A stretch of DNA of 64,000 bases from Oceanirhabdus seepicola (GCF_023684385.1 NZ_JAGSOJ010000004.1:496001-560000), one strand, 5' to 3'; positions 9,055-18,089 are shown, numbered from the stretch's first letter. Notes: generated by a model from the sequence alone, not told the origin. Numbers and translations are program-made.

Positions 9055-9392
9055 TAGTCACATTCCTTTCTGGCTTAATCTTTATATTTAATATAAATTA
9101 TAACATTTATTATTACACAATTTATATAATTTATAGAAATTCAGAGAAAATTCATAGATTAATTATAATTTAATACCGTTGCAGAGCACACTACTCGTTC
9201 AATAATGAAGAATTGAAAGCTTCAGGCTTTAAAAAAGTTCTAATCTTTTATAAGATTTCTTAAAAAAAACATAACTTTTTATTTATATGCTCGTATATAT
9301 TATGAAAAACTCTTCCACAGAAAAGAGAAGGTATCTACCCCTAGATCCTTCTCTTTTTTTATTTTCACATCCCTTATTATATTTTCCCTATA
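9055..9392. other. 338-bp gap between lepB and the M28 peptidase gene
   Basis: No gene is visible. The left part must hold the lepB promoter. About 9177-9235 looks like a decayed piece of the family-4 element (ACTCGTTC and related words). The right end carries the hairpin at 9318-9353. Confidence 0.5.
9318..9353. terminator. Terminator hairpin downstream of the M28 peptidase gene
   Basis: AAGAGAAGG pairs with CCTTCTCTT around a 16-nt loop. The T run is longer on the plus strand, although the only adjacent gene that needs a terminator is the minus-strand peptidase; CTCTTTTC on the minus strand may be enough. Confidence 0.6.
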
Positions 9393-10730
9393 TTACTTAT
9401 AGCTCTCATCTTCAAATTTATAAATAAAATCCACTACAACATCACATATTTCTTTTAAATACTCATAGTCTACAAGTTCTGAACTATCATTAGGAGTATG
9501 GATTGACTCACCTTCATTAAAGAGATTTTCTTGAATTAAACTTATAGAGTACATTCCATCATAAGAAAAAGAACTATGATCGCTATTAGGTATCGATCCA
9601 GTGAAATTATCAATACTTTTTTTATCTAAAATACCCTTTATATCTTCCTTAAGTTTGTCATTCTTTGGACTATCTCCATGTATCCCCAATCTTTTACCAT
9701 TTATTTTACCTACACAATCTATATTTATAACAATAATTTCTGAATATTTGCCTTTTATATGATTTGCAAATGCTTTACTTCCAAAAAGTCCAAATTCTTC
9801 ACCATTAAATCCACAAATATAAGTATCATTTTCTAACTCTTTTCCATTAACTAATTGCTCAGCAATATTCAAGATAGCAACTGTTCCTGATCCATTATCA
9901 ATTGCCCCCGGAAACATAATATCTCCATCCCAGCCCACATGATCAAAGTGCGCAGATATTATAAATGCCTTTTCTTTTTTCTTGCCTGGAATTCTTCCGA
10001 TTACATTTTTAACAATGGAATCTCCCGTTTTGTATCTACTTTTAATTATTACTTCTTTTGCATTTTTCTCAAAAATTTCATCATATAACTCATCATCTAT
10101 CTGAATATATGCAGCTCCCTTATGAGCGATTTGGGGCACTCCAAAAAAATCTTTTCTCTTTCTAAGTATGGCTTTTGTATTGCTTCTAAACATGTTTTTA
10201 TTAATAGAATCATCATCTACCACGATTGCAATTTCACCTGTAGTTCTATTATCTAATTCTTTTTGATCCAAAACTAACTGACAATTCAAATCAACTTTTG
10301 ATAACCTTATCTGATCAATATAGTCTTTACCATATTCACATATCTTCTCACTTCCATCTTCAAATATTACTTTCATATAATGTTCACTTCTGTCTGGAAA
10401 GTATACTTCTTGATTGAACTCATGATAATAATTACTTCCATCGAATGGTTTTATACCAATTTTTTCAAACCTCTTCATGAGGTATTTTCCTGCTTTTTCA
10501 TTTCCCATTGTTCCAGTGAGTCTTCCCATAAACTCATCTGAAGTTAGCTTATTTAAATCTGTTTCAATAATTTTGATTTGCTCAAGATGACTTTTATTAA
10601 CTTTTCCTACGTTCTCTTTTAATTTTATGGTTTCTATTGAGGTTTGAACAGAAAAATAGCTTTTTGATAATAACAATGTTACCATCATTAAAGTTAATAA
10701 AATCGGTAGTATAATTCTCTTTTTATTCAT
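9393..10730 (-). CDS. M28-family zinc aminopeptidase, membrane-anchored
   Basis: 445 aa. An N-terminal hydrophobic anchor (about 7-25) exports the protein; the C-terminal half is an M28 peptidase. The two-zinc site is readable in order: HFDHVG (His), GAIDNGSGT (Asp), NGEEFG (catalytic Glu plus ligand Glu), NIDCVG (Asp) and NSDHSSF (His). Such enzymes release N-terminal residues from peptides outside the cell. A PA-type insertion may occupy about 120-240. Start ATG follows AAAAGGAG. The exact substrate is unknown. Confidence 0.88.
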   Translation of the reverse strand: MNKKRIILPILLTLMMVTLLLSKSYFSVQTSIETIKLKENVGKVNKSHLEQIKIIETDLNKLTSDEFMGRLTGTMGNEKAGKYLMKRFEKIGIKPFDGSNYYHEFNQEVYFPDRSEHYMKVIFEDGSEKICEYGKDYIDQIRLSKVDLNCQLVLDQKELDNRTTGEIAIVVDDDSINKNMFRSNTKAILRKRKDFFGVPQIAHKGAAYIQIDDELYDEIFEKNAKEVIIKSRYKTGDSIVKNVIGRIPGKKKEKAFIISAHFDHVGWDGDIMFPGAIDNGSGTVAILNIAEQLVNGKELENDTYICGFNGEEFGLFGSKAFANHIKGKYSEIIVINIDCVGKINGKRLGIHGDSPKNDKLKEDIKGILDKKSIDNFTGSIPNSDHSSFSYDGMYSISLIQENLFNEGESIHTPNDSSELVDYEYLKEICDVVVDFIYKFEDESYK

Positions 10731-10876
10731 AATTTTCTCCTTTTACTGCATATTACTATTTATAATATTCTTTTATATATTTTATATTTGGTATAATTTC
10801 TTTAAAATTATGGAGAGAATATCAATATAGGTTATTTGACTATTTATTATTACCATTACTATTTGGAGTGATTATA

Positions 10877-11182
10877 TTGAAATTATTTAATAAATCCCAC
10901 TATAAATATTACGAAGAAAAAGAAGAAAATACAGTAAATATATCTAAATCAAAATTGATTAATATAGCTATTTCCACGTGTCTCTTCGTGTTTGGCATTT
11001 ATTTATCAATATTATCTTTAGATTTATTTCTATATTTATTCAAGGATTTTATAACTTTACATATTTTCTTTCGTAAATTTTCTATAATGACACTATCTTT
11101 CATAGTATCTTTCTTACTTCAAATTCCTATGCTATGTTATTTGTTTTATTTTTTTTCCTATAGGTCACATTGCAACAAATAA
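10877..11182 (+). CDS. Small membrane protein, unknown
   Basis: About 101 aa with two hydrophobic segments (near 25-50 and 65-95). I choose the TTG start at 10877 because GGAG stands 8 nt before it; an alternative GTG at 10868 overlaps that site. No family recognised. It reads out into a family-3 half copy. Confidence 0.5.
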   Translation: MKLFNKSHYKYYEEKEENTVNISKSKLINIAISTCLFVFGIYLSILSLDLFLYLFKDFITLHIFFRKFSIMTLSFIVSFLLQIPMLCYLFYFFSYRSHCNK

Positions 11183-11197
11183 CTAGCAAGTATACTA

Positions 11198-11244
11198 AGG
11201 CACATTCAAATAAATAACTAGTCAGTATGCTAGTCTATTTTTTG
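11198..11244 (+). repeat. Family-3 MITE, half copy
   Basis: TA followed by GGCACATTCAAATAAATAAC and then AGTCAGTATGCTAGTCTATT; the copy stops there. The copies at 28043 and 39805 stop at the same place. A shorter piece (AAATAACTAGCAAGTATAC) lies just before it. Confidence 0.65.
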
Positions 11245-11338
11245 TAACTTTATATTAACTAAATCTTCAAATTTTTATGATATAATATTAGTATACTTTC
11301 TAAATTATTAATATGAGTCTTTCAAGGAGTTGATATAA

Positions 11339-11605
11339 ATGAAAAAAAATAATAAGAAAGAGTTAATAGCACTTGGTTTACTAGGTGTGGCTTCACTAGC
11401 ACTAGGGGCATATTTATCAAAAAAAGAGAATCGAGAAAAAATCAAATCAGAATTTTCTAAAACTAATGAAGTCTTTAAGAATAAGCTAGACGAGATAGAC
11501 TATAAATATAATATTATTCCATGTAATGAAGTTTACCAGTGGAATAGTGACGAGGACAAAATTAATGTAACTATACATAAAGAAGCTAAAGCGATTGATG
11601 AATAA
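11339..11605 (+). CDS. Small protein with N-terminal membrane helix
   Basis: 88 aa. A lysine-rich start (MKKNNKKE) leads into one hydrophobic helix, ALGLLGVASLALGAYLS (about 11-27), then a charged soluble tail. This resembles small YtxH-like membrane proteins, but the match is too short for a firm name. Strong AAGGAG site 8 nt before the ATG; followed at once by a good terminator. Confidence 0.6.
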   Translation: MKKNNKKELIALGLLGVASLALGAYLSKKENREKIKSEFSKTNEVFKNKLDEIDYKYNIIPCNEVYQWNSDEDKINVTIHKEAKAIDE

Positions 11606-11629
11606 AAGCTCACAGAAATGTGAGCTTTT
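11604..11629 (+). terminator. Rho-independent terminator after the 88-aa gene
   Basis: AAAAGCTCACA-GAAA-TGTGAGCTTTT, an 11-bp perfect stem with a GAAA loop. The stem overlaps the stop codon of the gene. It may also serve the minus-strand aldo/keto reductase transcript. Confidence 0.85.
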
Positions 11630-11685
11630 AACTTATTAAAAAAGTTACAGTATATTGTTTTCGATCTATTTTCTTTCTTTAGAAT

Positions 11686-11785
11686 TTCAGGCTAGTTGAA
11701 AAAGCCCACGATCAAGAAACAAGGCGAACGAGCAGCACAGAGAGCTTTATTGACGCCGAAATTGGGCTTTTTCAACTAGCCTGAA
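11686..11785. repeat. Family-4 MITE, complete copy
   Basis: 100-bp element with perfect 23-bp inverted ends built on GGCTAGTTGAAAAAGCCCA. The interior contains GATCAAGAAACAAGG and GAACGAGCAGCACAGAG. It carries no gene. It sits 8 bp after the stop codon of the aldo/keto reductase. A truncated relative is at 941-990 and remnants appear near 9180 and 52830. Confidence 0.8.
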
Positions 11786-11793
11786 GCTTTTTA

Positions 11794-12924
11794 TTATTTA
11801 CCGAAAGTGTTTACTACTTCTCTAAGTTTTTCAGGTATATTAATATTTTGAGGACATTTCTCAATACATTGCCCACAACTAACACATTTAGATGCCTTTT
11901 TCTCATCACTAACAAATCTATTATACATTTTACCAACACCTTCAACATCATCAAACATAGATGCATCATTATAAAGTTCAAAACATGCTGGAATATTTAC
12001 CCCTGCAGGACAAGGCATGCAATATTCGCAATCTGTACAACCAACCTTAATTTTTTGTTTATAATACCTATCAACATCTTTAAGAATGTCTAGATCTCCA
12101 TCTGTCATATTATTGGCATGACCTTTATTACTCAAAATGATATTTTCTCTCACATGACTCATCTCAGACATACCACTTAATATAAGGCTCACTTCTGGAA
12201 AATTCCAAACATATCTCAATCCCCATTCAATAGGAGCTTTCTTTTCTTGTGATCTATTCATTATATCTTTTATAGGTTGAGATATATTGTTTACTATTCT
12301 TCCGCCTTTCAGTGGTTCCATAATAATAACATCAAGACCCTTACTTTTTGCATATTTCAATCCTTTAACACCTGCTTGATATTCTTCATCAAGGTAATTC
12401 AACTGTATCTGGCAAAATTCCCATGAATAATCATTTATGATATATTCAAAATCCTCATATTCTCCATGAAAAGAAAATCCTATATGCTTGACTTTCCTTT
12501 CTAATTTTATCTTATTTAGAAATTGGATTACTCCTAACTCCTTAAGTTTATCCCAACTATCTTTATCAAGAGCATGAACTAAATAAAAGTCAATATATTG
12601 AGTTTTTAATCTTTCTAATTGCCCTTCAATCATTTTTTCAAAATCTTCATGTGCTTTAATATACCATCCCGACAATTTAGTAGCTAATTTCACTTTTTCT
12701 CTATAACCATCTTGTAATGCTTCCCCAACTAATGGCTCACTCTTCTCTCCATGGTATGGTATTGCCGTATCAACATAATTAACCCCATTATCGATTGCAT
12801 ATCTCATCATTTCAATTGCTAAATCTTTATTGATATTCTTAGTATCATTATCTATAGTAGGAAACCTCATACATCCAAATCCAAGTATAGATACTTTTTC
12901 ACCAACTAGTTTTCTATATAACAT
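11794..12924 (-). CDS. Aldo/keto reductase with C-terminal 4Fe-4S domain
   Basis: 376 aa. Residues 1-280 are an aldo/keto reductase TIM barrel: YVDTAIPYHG with catalytic Asp and Tyr, the Lys of LATKLSG and the His of YLVHALD. The C-terminus adds a ferredoxin-like part with CTDCEYCMPCPAGVNIP and CVSCGQCIEKCP, giving up to two clusters. Fe-S aldo/keto reductases are common in clostridia; their substrates are mostly unknown. Start ATG follows AAGGGGG. A family-4 MITE lies 8 bp after the stop codon. Confidence 0.9.
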   Translation of the reverse strand: MLYRKLVGEKVSILGFGCMRFPTIDNDTKNINKDLAIEMMRYAIDNGVNYVDTAIPYHGEKSEPLVGEALQDGYREKVKLATKLSGWYIKAHEDFEKMIEGQLERLKTQYIDFYLVHALDKDSWDKLKELGVIQFLNKIKLERKVKHIGFSFHGEYEDFEYIINDYSWEFCQIQLNYLDEEYQAGVKGLKYAKSKGLDVIIMEPLKGGRIVNNISQPIKDIMNRSQEKKAPIEWGLRYVWNFPEVSLILSGMSEMSHVRENIILSNKGHANNMTDGDLDILKDVDRYYKQKIKVGCTDCEYCMPCPAGVNIPACFELYNDASMFDDVEGVGKMYNRFVSDEKKASKCVSCGQCIEKCPQNINIPEKLREVVNTFGK

Positions 12925-13119
12925 GGTATTTTCCCCCTTACTTCATATTCAAATTATAGAATTATATAATTAGATTATATCATATATAACCACCATATCC
13001 ATATAATGTAGATATCGTATCAATCTATAAAAATAAAAGTGTACAAGGTACACTCAGGCTGCTGAAACTCTAAAGATTGAAAACAGAGTAAGAACAATAT
13101 TTTGTAACTTATTCAATAA

Positions 13120-13152
13120 ACCCCAAAGTGTACCTTGTATACTTTGGGGTTT
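13120..13152. terminator. Terminator-like hairpin
   Basis: AACCCCAAAGT pairs with ACTTTGGGGTT around an 11-nt loop; TTT follows on the plus strand and TTT also on the minus. On the minus strand it could end the transcript of the gene at 13198-13461. Its loop word GTGTACCTTG is the inverse of CAAGGTACAC at 13041, suggesting a small foldback element of about 115 bp (13036-13152). Confidence 0.6.
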
Positions 13153-13197
13153 GCGATGAATTTTATCTATAATACCTGTCAAGGTAATATACAACTT

Positions 13198-13461
13198 TTA
13201 AGCCAATGCCTTTTTTCCTTTATCTGTTACTTGGTAAAAATATATATCACTACTTCCACAACCACTTCCACAGCTACTTTTGCTTGAGCACTTAGCACAT
13301 GCTGATGTATCACATGAAAGTGATGCTTTTCTTATGTAACCCATATTTATTAGGTTTTCTATCATCTGTTCAACTATAGCTTTATTTATATTCAATTTAT
13401 TTGCAATCATTGTGATTGATGCTGTACCTTCATATATAGCTCTTAAAATTTTCATTAACAT
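13198..13461 (-). CDS. Cys-rich winged-helix protein, FeoC-like
   Basis: About 87 aa. An N-terminal helix-turn-helix (ITMIANKLNINKAIVEQMIENLINMGYI) is followed by a short Cys-rich loop, CDTSACAKCSSKSSCGSGC, and a wing-like end. This resembles FeoC-type Fe-S regulators and may sense iron or redox state; no feoAB genes are near. I choose the ATG at 13461 with GAGG 8 nt upstream; a TTG at 13500 is possible but has a poorer site. Confidence 0.65.
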   Translation of the reverse strand: MLMKILRAIYEGTASITMIANKLNINKAIVEQMIENLINMGYIRKASLSCDTSACAKCSSKSSCGSGCGSSDIYFYQVTDKGKKALA

Positions 13462-13548
13462 ATTAAATACCTCTTCATTGCTATTGATAATTATTTTCAA
13501 TTACAATTATAGCACCTTATTTCTATTGAATCAAGTGTATACTCCAAA

Positions 13549-13586
13549 ATAAATGCATGCAACCCAATCGGTATGCATGCATTTAT
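13549..13586 (-). terminator. Terminator of the TVP38/rhodanese gene cluster
   Basis: Perfect 12-bp stem ATAAATGCATGC/GCATGCATTTAT with a 14-nt loop, followed on the minus strand by ATTTATTTTGG-like sequence. It lies downstream of the last gene (13695-14345) of the cluster that begins at 17906. Confidence 0.65.
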
Positions 13587-13694
13587 AACGTGTTCTAAAC
13601 TACTACCCTATTTGCCTGTTAGCTCAAAGCTATCACATTACATATTATATTCAAATAATCAATAAAATAAACCTATTTTACGAACTTTTAAAAT

Positions 13695-14345
13695 TTATAT
13701 TTTTGACAACTTGTTTTTAAAAATAAATGATATTAAAAAAAGCAATACTAGCAGTATAATGGAGACTATGAATCCAAATGATGTGCAATCCATTATTTGT
13801 TCACCAATATTGTTGAAAATAAGTATTCCTGGTATGGTTCCTATTATAGTTCCAAATATATATTTCCTAAATTTTATGTTTGAAAGACCTGCTAAATAAC
13901 TAACTATATCAAACGGAAACAGTGGTATTAATCTTAAAAGAAGAATCACCTCAACTCCCATCTTATCAGTATATTTCTTAGCTCCCTTGAACTTCTTATC
14001 CATAAGTTTATTAACAGCACTGTTCCCTATTGTTCTAGTGATAAAGAATGCTAATGTTCCTCCCATGAGTGCTCCAATCATTGTATATATACTGCCCCAT
14101 ACTATCCCAAAGGCAAGTCCACCACTAATTGCTAGTATTGAATCTGGGAATAATGTAAGTGGAACAACCGTAAATAAAACTATATACACTATTGGTGCCC
14201 AGACACCAAATGATTGTATATAATCTTTAAATTCCTCTGGATTAGAAAATTTGAATATATTAAGTTTATATAAAATAAACATAATAACTAATACTACACC
14301 ACTTATTACTATCTCTTTTCTTTTCTCTTTAAGTTTTTTTCCCAA
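13695..14345 (-). CDS. TVP38/TMEM64 (DedA-like) membrane protein
   Basis: 216 aa with five to six membrane segments. The family signature is readable: FPDSILAISGGLAFG, then the re-entrant region LLLRLIPLFPFDIVSYLAGLSNIKFRKYIFGTIIGTIPG. Proteins of this superfamily move lipids or small solutes across the membrane. The start is TTG with GAGG 8 nt before it. It is the last gene of a five-gene cluster (17906-13695) and is paralogous to 15405-16103, with the Fe-S gene between them. Confidence 0.85.
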   Translation of the reverse strand: MGKKLKEKRKEIVISGVVLVIMFILYKLNIFKFSNPEEFKDYIQSFGVWAPIVYIVLFTVVPLTLFPDSILAISGGLAFGIVWGSIYTMIGALMGGTLAFFITRTIGNSAVNKLMDKKFKGAKKYTDKMGVEVILLLRLIPLFPFDIVSYLAGLSNIKFRKYIFGTIIGTIPGILIFNNIGEQIMDCTSFGFIVSIILLVLLFLISFIFKNKLSKI

Positions 14346-14362
14346 AATAAATTCCTCTACTT

Positions 14363-15412
14363 TTAAATGTTTTTATTAACAAATCTATTCTTCCATCTTT
14401 TAATAGTGTTGATCTTATCTTGTGCAAATTTATCGTTTATCTCATTATAGTTAAAAATAAAATCTAAAATATTGATAGCTTGACCACCACCAAAGTTTAA
14501 TGCTTCAGCACATGATTGACAATAACATATAATATTTCTTCCTTGAGATTCCTCAACTCTATTTTTCATGTTCTTATGAGCTACATTGTCATTTATCAAT
14601 CCAACCATTCCACCCGCTCCACAACATCTTGTTTTTTCTCTATTATACTCAAACTCACTATACTTTACTTTTAACTTGTCCAATAAAGCCCTTACGTTTC
14701 TTTGTGTTTTTATTTCATATCTCATGGAACATGGATCATGGAGAACAAATTCTATATTATTATTTTCATATACTCCATTAATCTCATGTGGTAATCCACA
14801 TTCAACTAAAACATCCCAAAGTAATTCAACTTGAAACTCACTATTCCCTTTTAACACGTTATAACAATTTCCACAAGCAGTTATAATCCTTTTGGCTCCT
14901 GTATCTTTTATTCCTTTAATATATTTGTTAAAAGTTTTATTGAACAAGCCTTCATCTCCAAGATCTCTAGCTGGTTTCCCACAGCAATCTATCCATATTT
15001 CTGTTTTACCCAAATTATAACTTAAATGATCCTTTACCTTGTTCAAAATACTCCCACTGTATGACGCTAAACTACATCCAGGCAGAAATACTACATCACA
15101 TTTCTTGCTTCCTTTAGATGTAAACAACTTGTTAGCAGTCCATTTCTGATAGTTCCTAGCTTTTCTAAGTTTTAAATAATATCCATCATTAAACACAACT
15201 TTGTTTCTCATATTGTAAAATTTATCCCCAAGATCAATATCTTTTGGACATACTTCCTTACATAGTCCACAAAGATTACATGAAAAACTCACATTTTTAT
15301 CCACCTGATTCTCCAGAAGTATTTCTTTAGGTTTTACTTGAAAGTCCTGAAGCATGGTGCAGCTTTGCACACATCTATTACATCCTATACATTTTTCATG
15401 CATATTACTCAT
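14363..15412 (-). CDS. Fe-S oxidoreductase with two CCG domains (HdrD/GlpC-like)
   Basis: 349 aa. Two N-terminal ferredoxin clusters: CIGCNRCVQSC (residues 8-18) and CNLCGLCKEVCP. Then two cysteine-rich CCG domains, with DCCGKPARD and CCGAGGMVG, as in the catalytic subunit of heterodisulfide reductase, where a special cluster reduces disulfides. The start overlaps the stop of the upstream TVP38 gene by 8 bp, so translation is probably coupled. With a rhodanese lipoprotein in the same cluster, a sulfur substrate is a reasonable guess. Confidence 0.85.
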   Translation of the reverse strand: MSNMHEKCIGCNRCVQSCTMLQDFQVKPKEILLENQVDKNVSFSCNLCGLCKEVCPKDIDLGDKFYNMRNKVVFNDGYYLKLRKARNYQKWTANKLFTSKGSKKCDVVFLPGCSLASYSGSILNKVKDHLSYNLGKTEIWIDCCGKPARDLGDEGLFNKTFNKYIKGIKDTGAKRIITACGNCYNVLKGNSEFQVELLWDVLVECGLPHEINGVYENNNIEFVLHDPCSMRYEIKTQRNVRALLDKLKVKYSEFEYNREKTRCCGAGGMVGLINDNVAHKNMKNRVEESQGRNIICYCQSCAEALNFGGGQAINILDFIFNYNEINDKFAQDKINTIKRWKNRFVNKNI

Positions 15413-16103
15413 TATCCTTTAGTTTTACTTGTTTCTCATTGTACATCTTTCTACTCCAATAGATTAAAACACTTAGGGCAAAAATTAATGATAATCCTAT
15501 AACAAAATACTTCATTCCTCCAACAAGAAAATTTCCTGCTATAGAATATATAATTGTTGCAGGTAATTGCCCTATTCCCGTTGCAATAAAGAAACTCCAG
15601 AAGCTAATTGAAGTAATACCCGCTACATAACTAACTATATCAAAAGATATAAATGGAAGTAGTCTAGCAATTAGAATTGCATACTTTCCATGCTTTTCAA
15701 AGAATTTTTCCATATCTTTAACTGGACCATTACCGTTCATTTTCTCAACGAAAACTCTACCAAATCCTCTAGCCAATAAGAAACAAATTACAGCTCCAGC
15801 CATAGAACTACACCATGATAATACCGCTCCCCACAACCATCCAAATATAGCTGCATTTGAAAATGTTATTAAAAATGCTGGAATAGGTGCCGCTAAAGAT
15901 TGAACAATCATTGCTAGAAATGATATTACTGGTGCCCATACTCCAAAACTCTTTATATACTCTTTCACTTCAATAATATTTCCTGATGTAAGAGCCTTAA
16001 CCATACTATTTACAAAAATATGAAATGGCTGAATAAATACATATAATAAAATAACTAAAAATATTATTGCAATTGTTATCATTAAATTTTTTAATGCCTT
16101 CAT
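15405..16103 (-). CDS. TVP38/TMEM64 (DedA-like) membrane protein
   Basis: About 232 aa with five to six membrane segments. Typical family words are SLAAPIPAFLITFSNAAIFGWLWG and ARLLPFISFDIVSYVAGITSISFWSF. The start at 16103 follows AGGGGTG; a longer reading from 16133 adds residues without a proper binding site. It overlaps the Fe-S gene (8 bp). Having two members of the family flank one soluble Fe-S protein suggests a membrane complex or a shared lipid or sulfur substrate. Confidence 0.85.
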   Translation of the reverse strand: MKALKNLMITIAIIFLVILLYVFIQPFHIFVNSMVKALTSGNIIEVKEYIKSFGVWAPVISFLAMIVQSLAAPIPAFLITFSNAAIFGWLWGAVLSWCSSMAGAVICFLLARGFGRVFVEKMNGNGPVKDMEKFFEKHGKYAILIARLLPFISFDIVSYVAGITSISFWSFFIATGIGQLPATIIYSIAGNFLVGGMKYFVIGLSLIFALSVLIYWSRKMYNEKQVKLKDNE

Positions 16104-16156
16104 TTGTTCACCCCTTTGCTTTATCAAACCCAATTTTACTTCTTTGAATATATTTT

Positions 16157-16183
16157 GAAAGACTCCTTCACTCGGAGTCTTTC
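16157..16183 (-). terminator. Hairpin between the rhodanese and TVP38 genes
   Basis: Perfect 10-bp stem GAAAGACTCC/GGAGTCTTTC with a 7-nt loop, 15 bp after the rhodanese stop codon. There is no T run on the minus strand, so it may partly terminate transcription or protect the upstream mRNA rather than end the operon. Confidence 0.6.
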
Positions 16184-16197
16184 GAATTGTTGAAAAA

Positions 16198-17187
16198 TTA
16201 TTTTTCCATGTCTAGATTTTCATCTGCCGCCCATGTATAAATTGACTCATCATAGTTCTTAACATTTTCATATCCAATCATCTTAAGTACTACTGCCATA
16301 TGAGCTGATCTGATTCCAGCTGTACAATATGTTACAATCTCATCTTCTCTATTTATGCCATTATCTCTCATAATTTTTTCAATTTCCTCAGGTGATTTCA
16401 ACATACCTTTCTCATCAACAAGTGTATTGAATGGAATATTTATTGCGCCAGTAATATGTCCACCTCTAAGTTCACCATATTTTTGTGCCCCTTCATACTC
16501 AACCTTAGCTCTAGTATCAATTATTTTATAAGTACTTAGATTCTTAGCTAGGTCTTCTGTATTTATTGTTGATGATTTATCCTCATTAGTTATTTTAAAC
16601 TCAACAGCTTCTTTAGAAACTCTATCAGTTGCCATATCTAATTTTAATGAATTCCAAGCCTTTACTCCCCCATCAAGAATTTTTGCATTCTCAATGCCTG
16701 CAACTTGAAGCATCCATACTATTCTTCCATCATCACCCCAGCTAGCTGTTGTATCACAGTAAGCTACCATAGTTTTATCATTATTTATTCCAAGTTCTCC
16801 AAGTTTTTTCTCTAATTCTTCTTTATCAAGAACTGTTCCCCATCCCTTATCAGAATTCTTACCTTCCATTTTTGACAAAGACTGCCAAGGCACACTTATA
16901 GCTCCCGGTATATGACCTTTAAGGTACGCTTTTTCCGCTCTAGCATCAATAACAACTATATTCTCATCGTTAATATTCTCACTTAACCATTGAGCATTAA
17001 CTTTGTATTCTTCATTTATTAAGACATTCTCATTTTTTTCTTCTTTATTATTTTTATCTTCAATTTTATTTTGATTACCTACCTTATTACCTGTGTTATC
17101 TGCTTCTTTACTACCACAACCAACTAAAGCTCCAGCAATAATTGAGATTGATAATGCTACTGAAATTATCTTATTTATTTTTTTCAT
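16198..17187 (-). CDS. Two-domain rhodanese (sulfurtransferase) lipoprotein
   Basis: 329 aa. Lipoprotein signal with lipobox ALVGC, a Lys/Asn/Glu-rich linker (about 25-55), then two rhodanese domains. Domain 1 has VIDARAEKAYLKGHIPGA and the loop CDTTASWGDD; domain 2 has IDTRAKVEYEG and the loop CTAGIRSAH. Both keep the active Cys that carries a persulfide. Exported sulfurtransferases of this type move sulfane sulfur outside the cell. It lies between the CDP-alcohol transferase and the TVP38/Fe-S genes. Start ATG follows AAGGGGAG. Confidence 0.9.
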   Translation of the reverse strand: MKKINKIISVALSISIIAGALVGCGSKEADNTGNKVGNQNKIEDKNNKEEKNENVLINEEYKVNAQWLSENINDENIVVIDARAEKAYLKGHIPGAISVPWQSLSKMEGKNSDKGWGTVLDKEELEKKLGELGINNDKTMVAYCDTTASWGDDGRIVWMLQVAGIENAKILDGGVKAWNSLKLDMATDRVSKEAVEFKITNEDKSSTINTEDLAKNLSTYKIIDTRAKVEYEGAQKYGELRGGHITGAINIPFNTLVDEKGMLKSPEEIEKIMRDNGINREDEIVTYCTAGIRSAHMAVVLKMIGYENVKNYDESIYTWAADENLDMEK

Positions 17188-17321
17188 TTTATGTACTCCC
17201 CTTTACCTTCTCTTTTATCCTTTCTTAGTATAGCATGTGAACTAAGATAGTTTTAATAGAAAAAATCTATCCTAAGGGTTCCATCTATTAGATTATCAAA
17301 TACATAATTTTATCACTATTT

Positions 17322-17906
17322 TCATTGAAGTATTTTCTTTCCTTCCTTCATTCTTTGCAGTGCAGTAAAAAGTATCATAACAGTAAATAAAATTGTAATA
17401 ATTTCAACTTTATTTATAAATAGAATCATGAGCGTGAACATTATAAACCCCTCAGTTCTCTCTGCAAGACCTGCTTGATAATAGAAGGCTTTAACCCCTC
17501 TCTTTTCGGATAACGCCCCAACTGTTAAAAAAATTGTCATAGAAAGTATAATACTTAAACTCAAAAATACAAGGTATACTCTACTTCCCTCATGATTAAG
17601 TGCAATAGCTATAATTATACCCGCTTCAACCATTCTATCAAACACTATATCCATCAACGCTCCATAATCTGATGTTGTATTGGTTTTTCTAGCAATTTCC
17701 CCATCCACAGAATCCAAATATCCCGATAACCATAAAAGTCCTACTGCAATTATTCTTAAATTAAAAAATAATGCAACTCCTGATGAAATTCCTACAGCAA
17801 ATGCTAATTTAGTAACCCCATTAGCATCCATTCCTATGTTTATAAATTTTTCAGCACCACTCACAATTACTCTTTTAGCATATTTTCTCCCGTACGTATC
17901 CAACAT
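17322..17906 (-). CDS. CDP-alcohol phosphatidyltransferase
   Basis: 194-aa membrane enzyme that would join a CDP-activated lipid (or alcohol) to an alcohol, releasing CMP. The full family signature is present: Asp68-Gly69, Ala72-Arg73, Gly82, Asp86 and Asp90, with the normal spacing. About five membrane segments follow. The product could be phosphatidylglycerol phosphate, phosphatidylinositol phosphate or a rarer headgroup; the sequence alone does not decide. First gene of the cluster that continues to 13695; start ATG follows GGGAGAAGG. Confidence 0.88.
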   Translation of the reverse strand: MLDTYGRKYAKRVIVSGAEKFINIGMDANGVTKLAFAVGISSGVALFFNLRIIAVGLLWLSGYLDSVDGEIARKTNTTSDYGALMDIVFDRMVEAGIIIAIALNHEGSRVYLVFLSLSIILSMTIFLTVGALSEKRGVKAFYYQAGLAERTEGFIMFTLMILFINKVEIITILFTVMILFTALQRMKEGKKILQ

Positions 17907-17949
17907 TTTTATCCTTCTCCCACCTTACCTATCGTCTGATACAAAATAT

Positions 17950-17988
17950 CAGTCGCATCTTTGACTTGTTATTTATTTTCATATACCT
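17950..17988 (-). repeat. Family-3 MITE, half copy
   Basis: Only the GACTTGTTATTTATTTTCAT end of the element is present, ending in ATATACCT followed by TA. It lies about 45 bp upstream of the CDP-alcohol transferase start. Confidence 0.55.
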
Positions 17989-18049
17989 TAATTATGTCCC
18001 CTTACCAAATTAATATTATGGTATTATGATCTTTTAATGTCAAGAACAA

Positions 18050-18083
18050 TTTAAACAAGCACGGTAACCCGTGCTTGTTTAAA
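18050..18083 (-). terminator. Terminator of the galactose operon
   Basis: Perfect 15-bp stem AAACAAGCACGG/CCGTGCTTGTTT (plus flanking T/A pairs) with a 4-nt loop. It is the first strong hairpin downstream of galK, with a family-1 element in between. Confidence 0.75.
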
Positions 18084-18089
18084 TAAATT

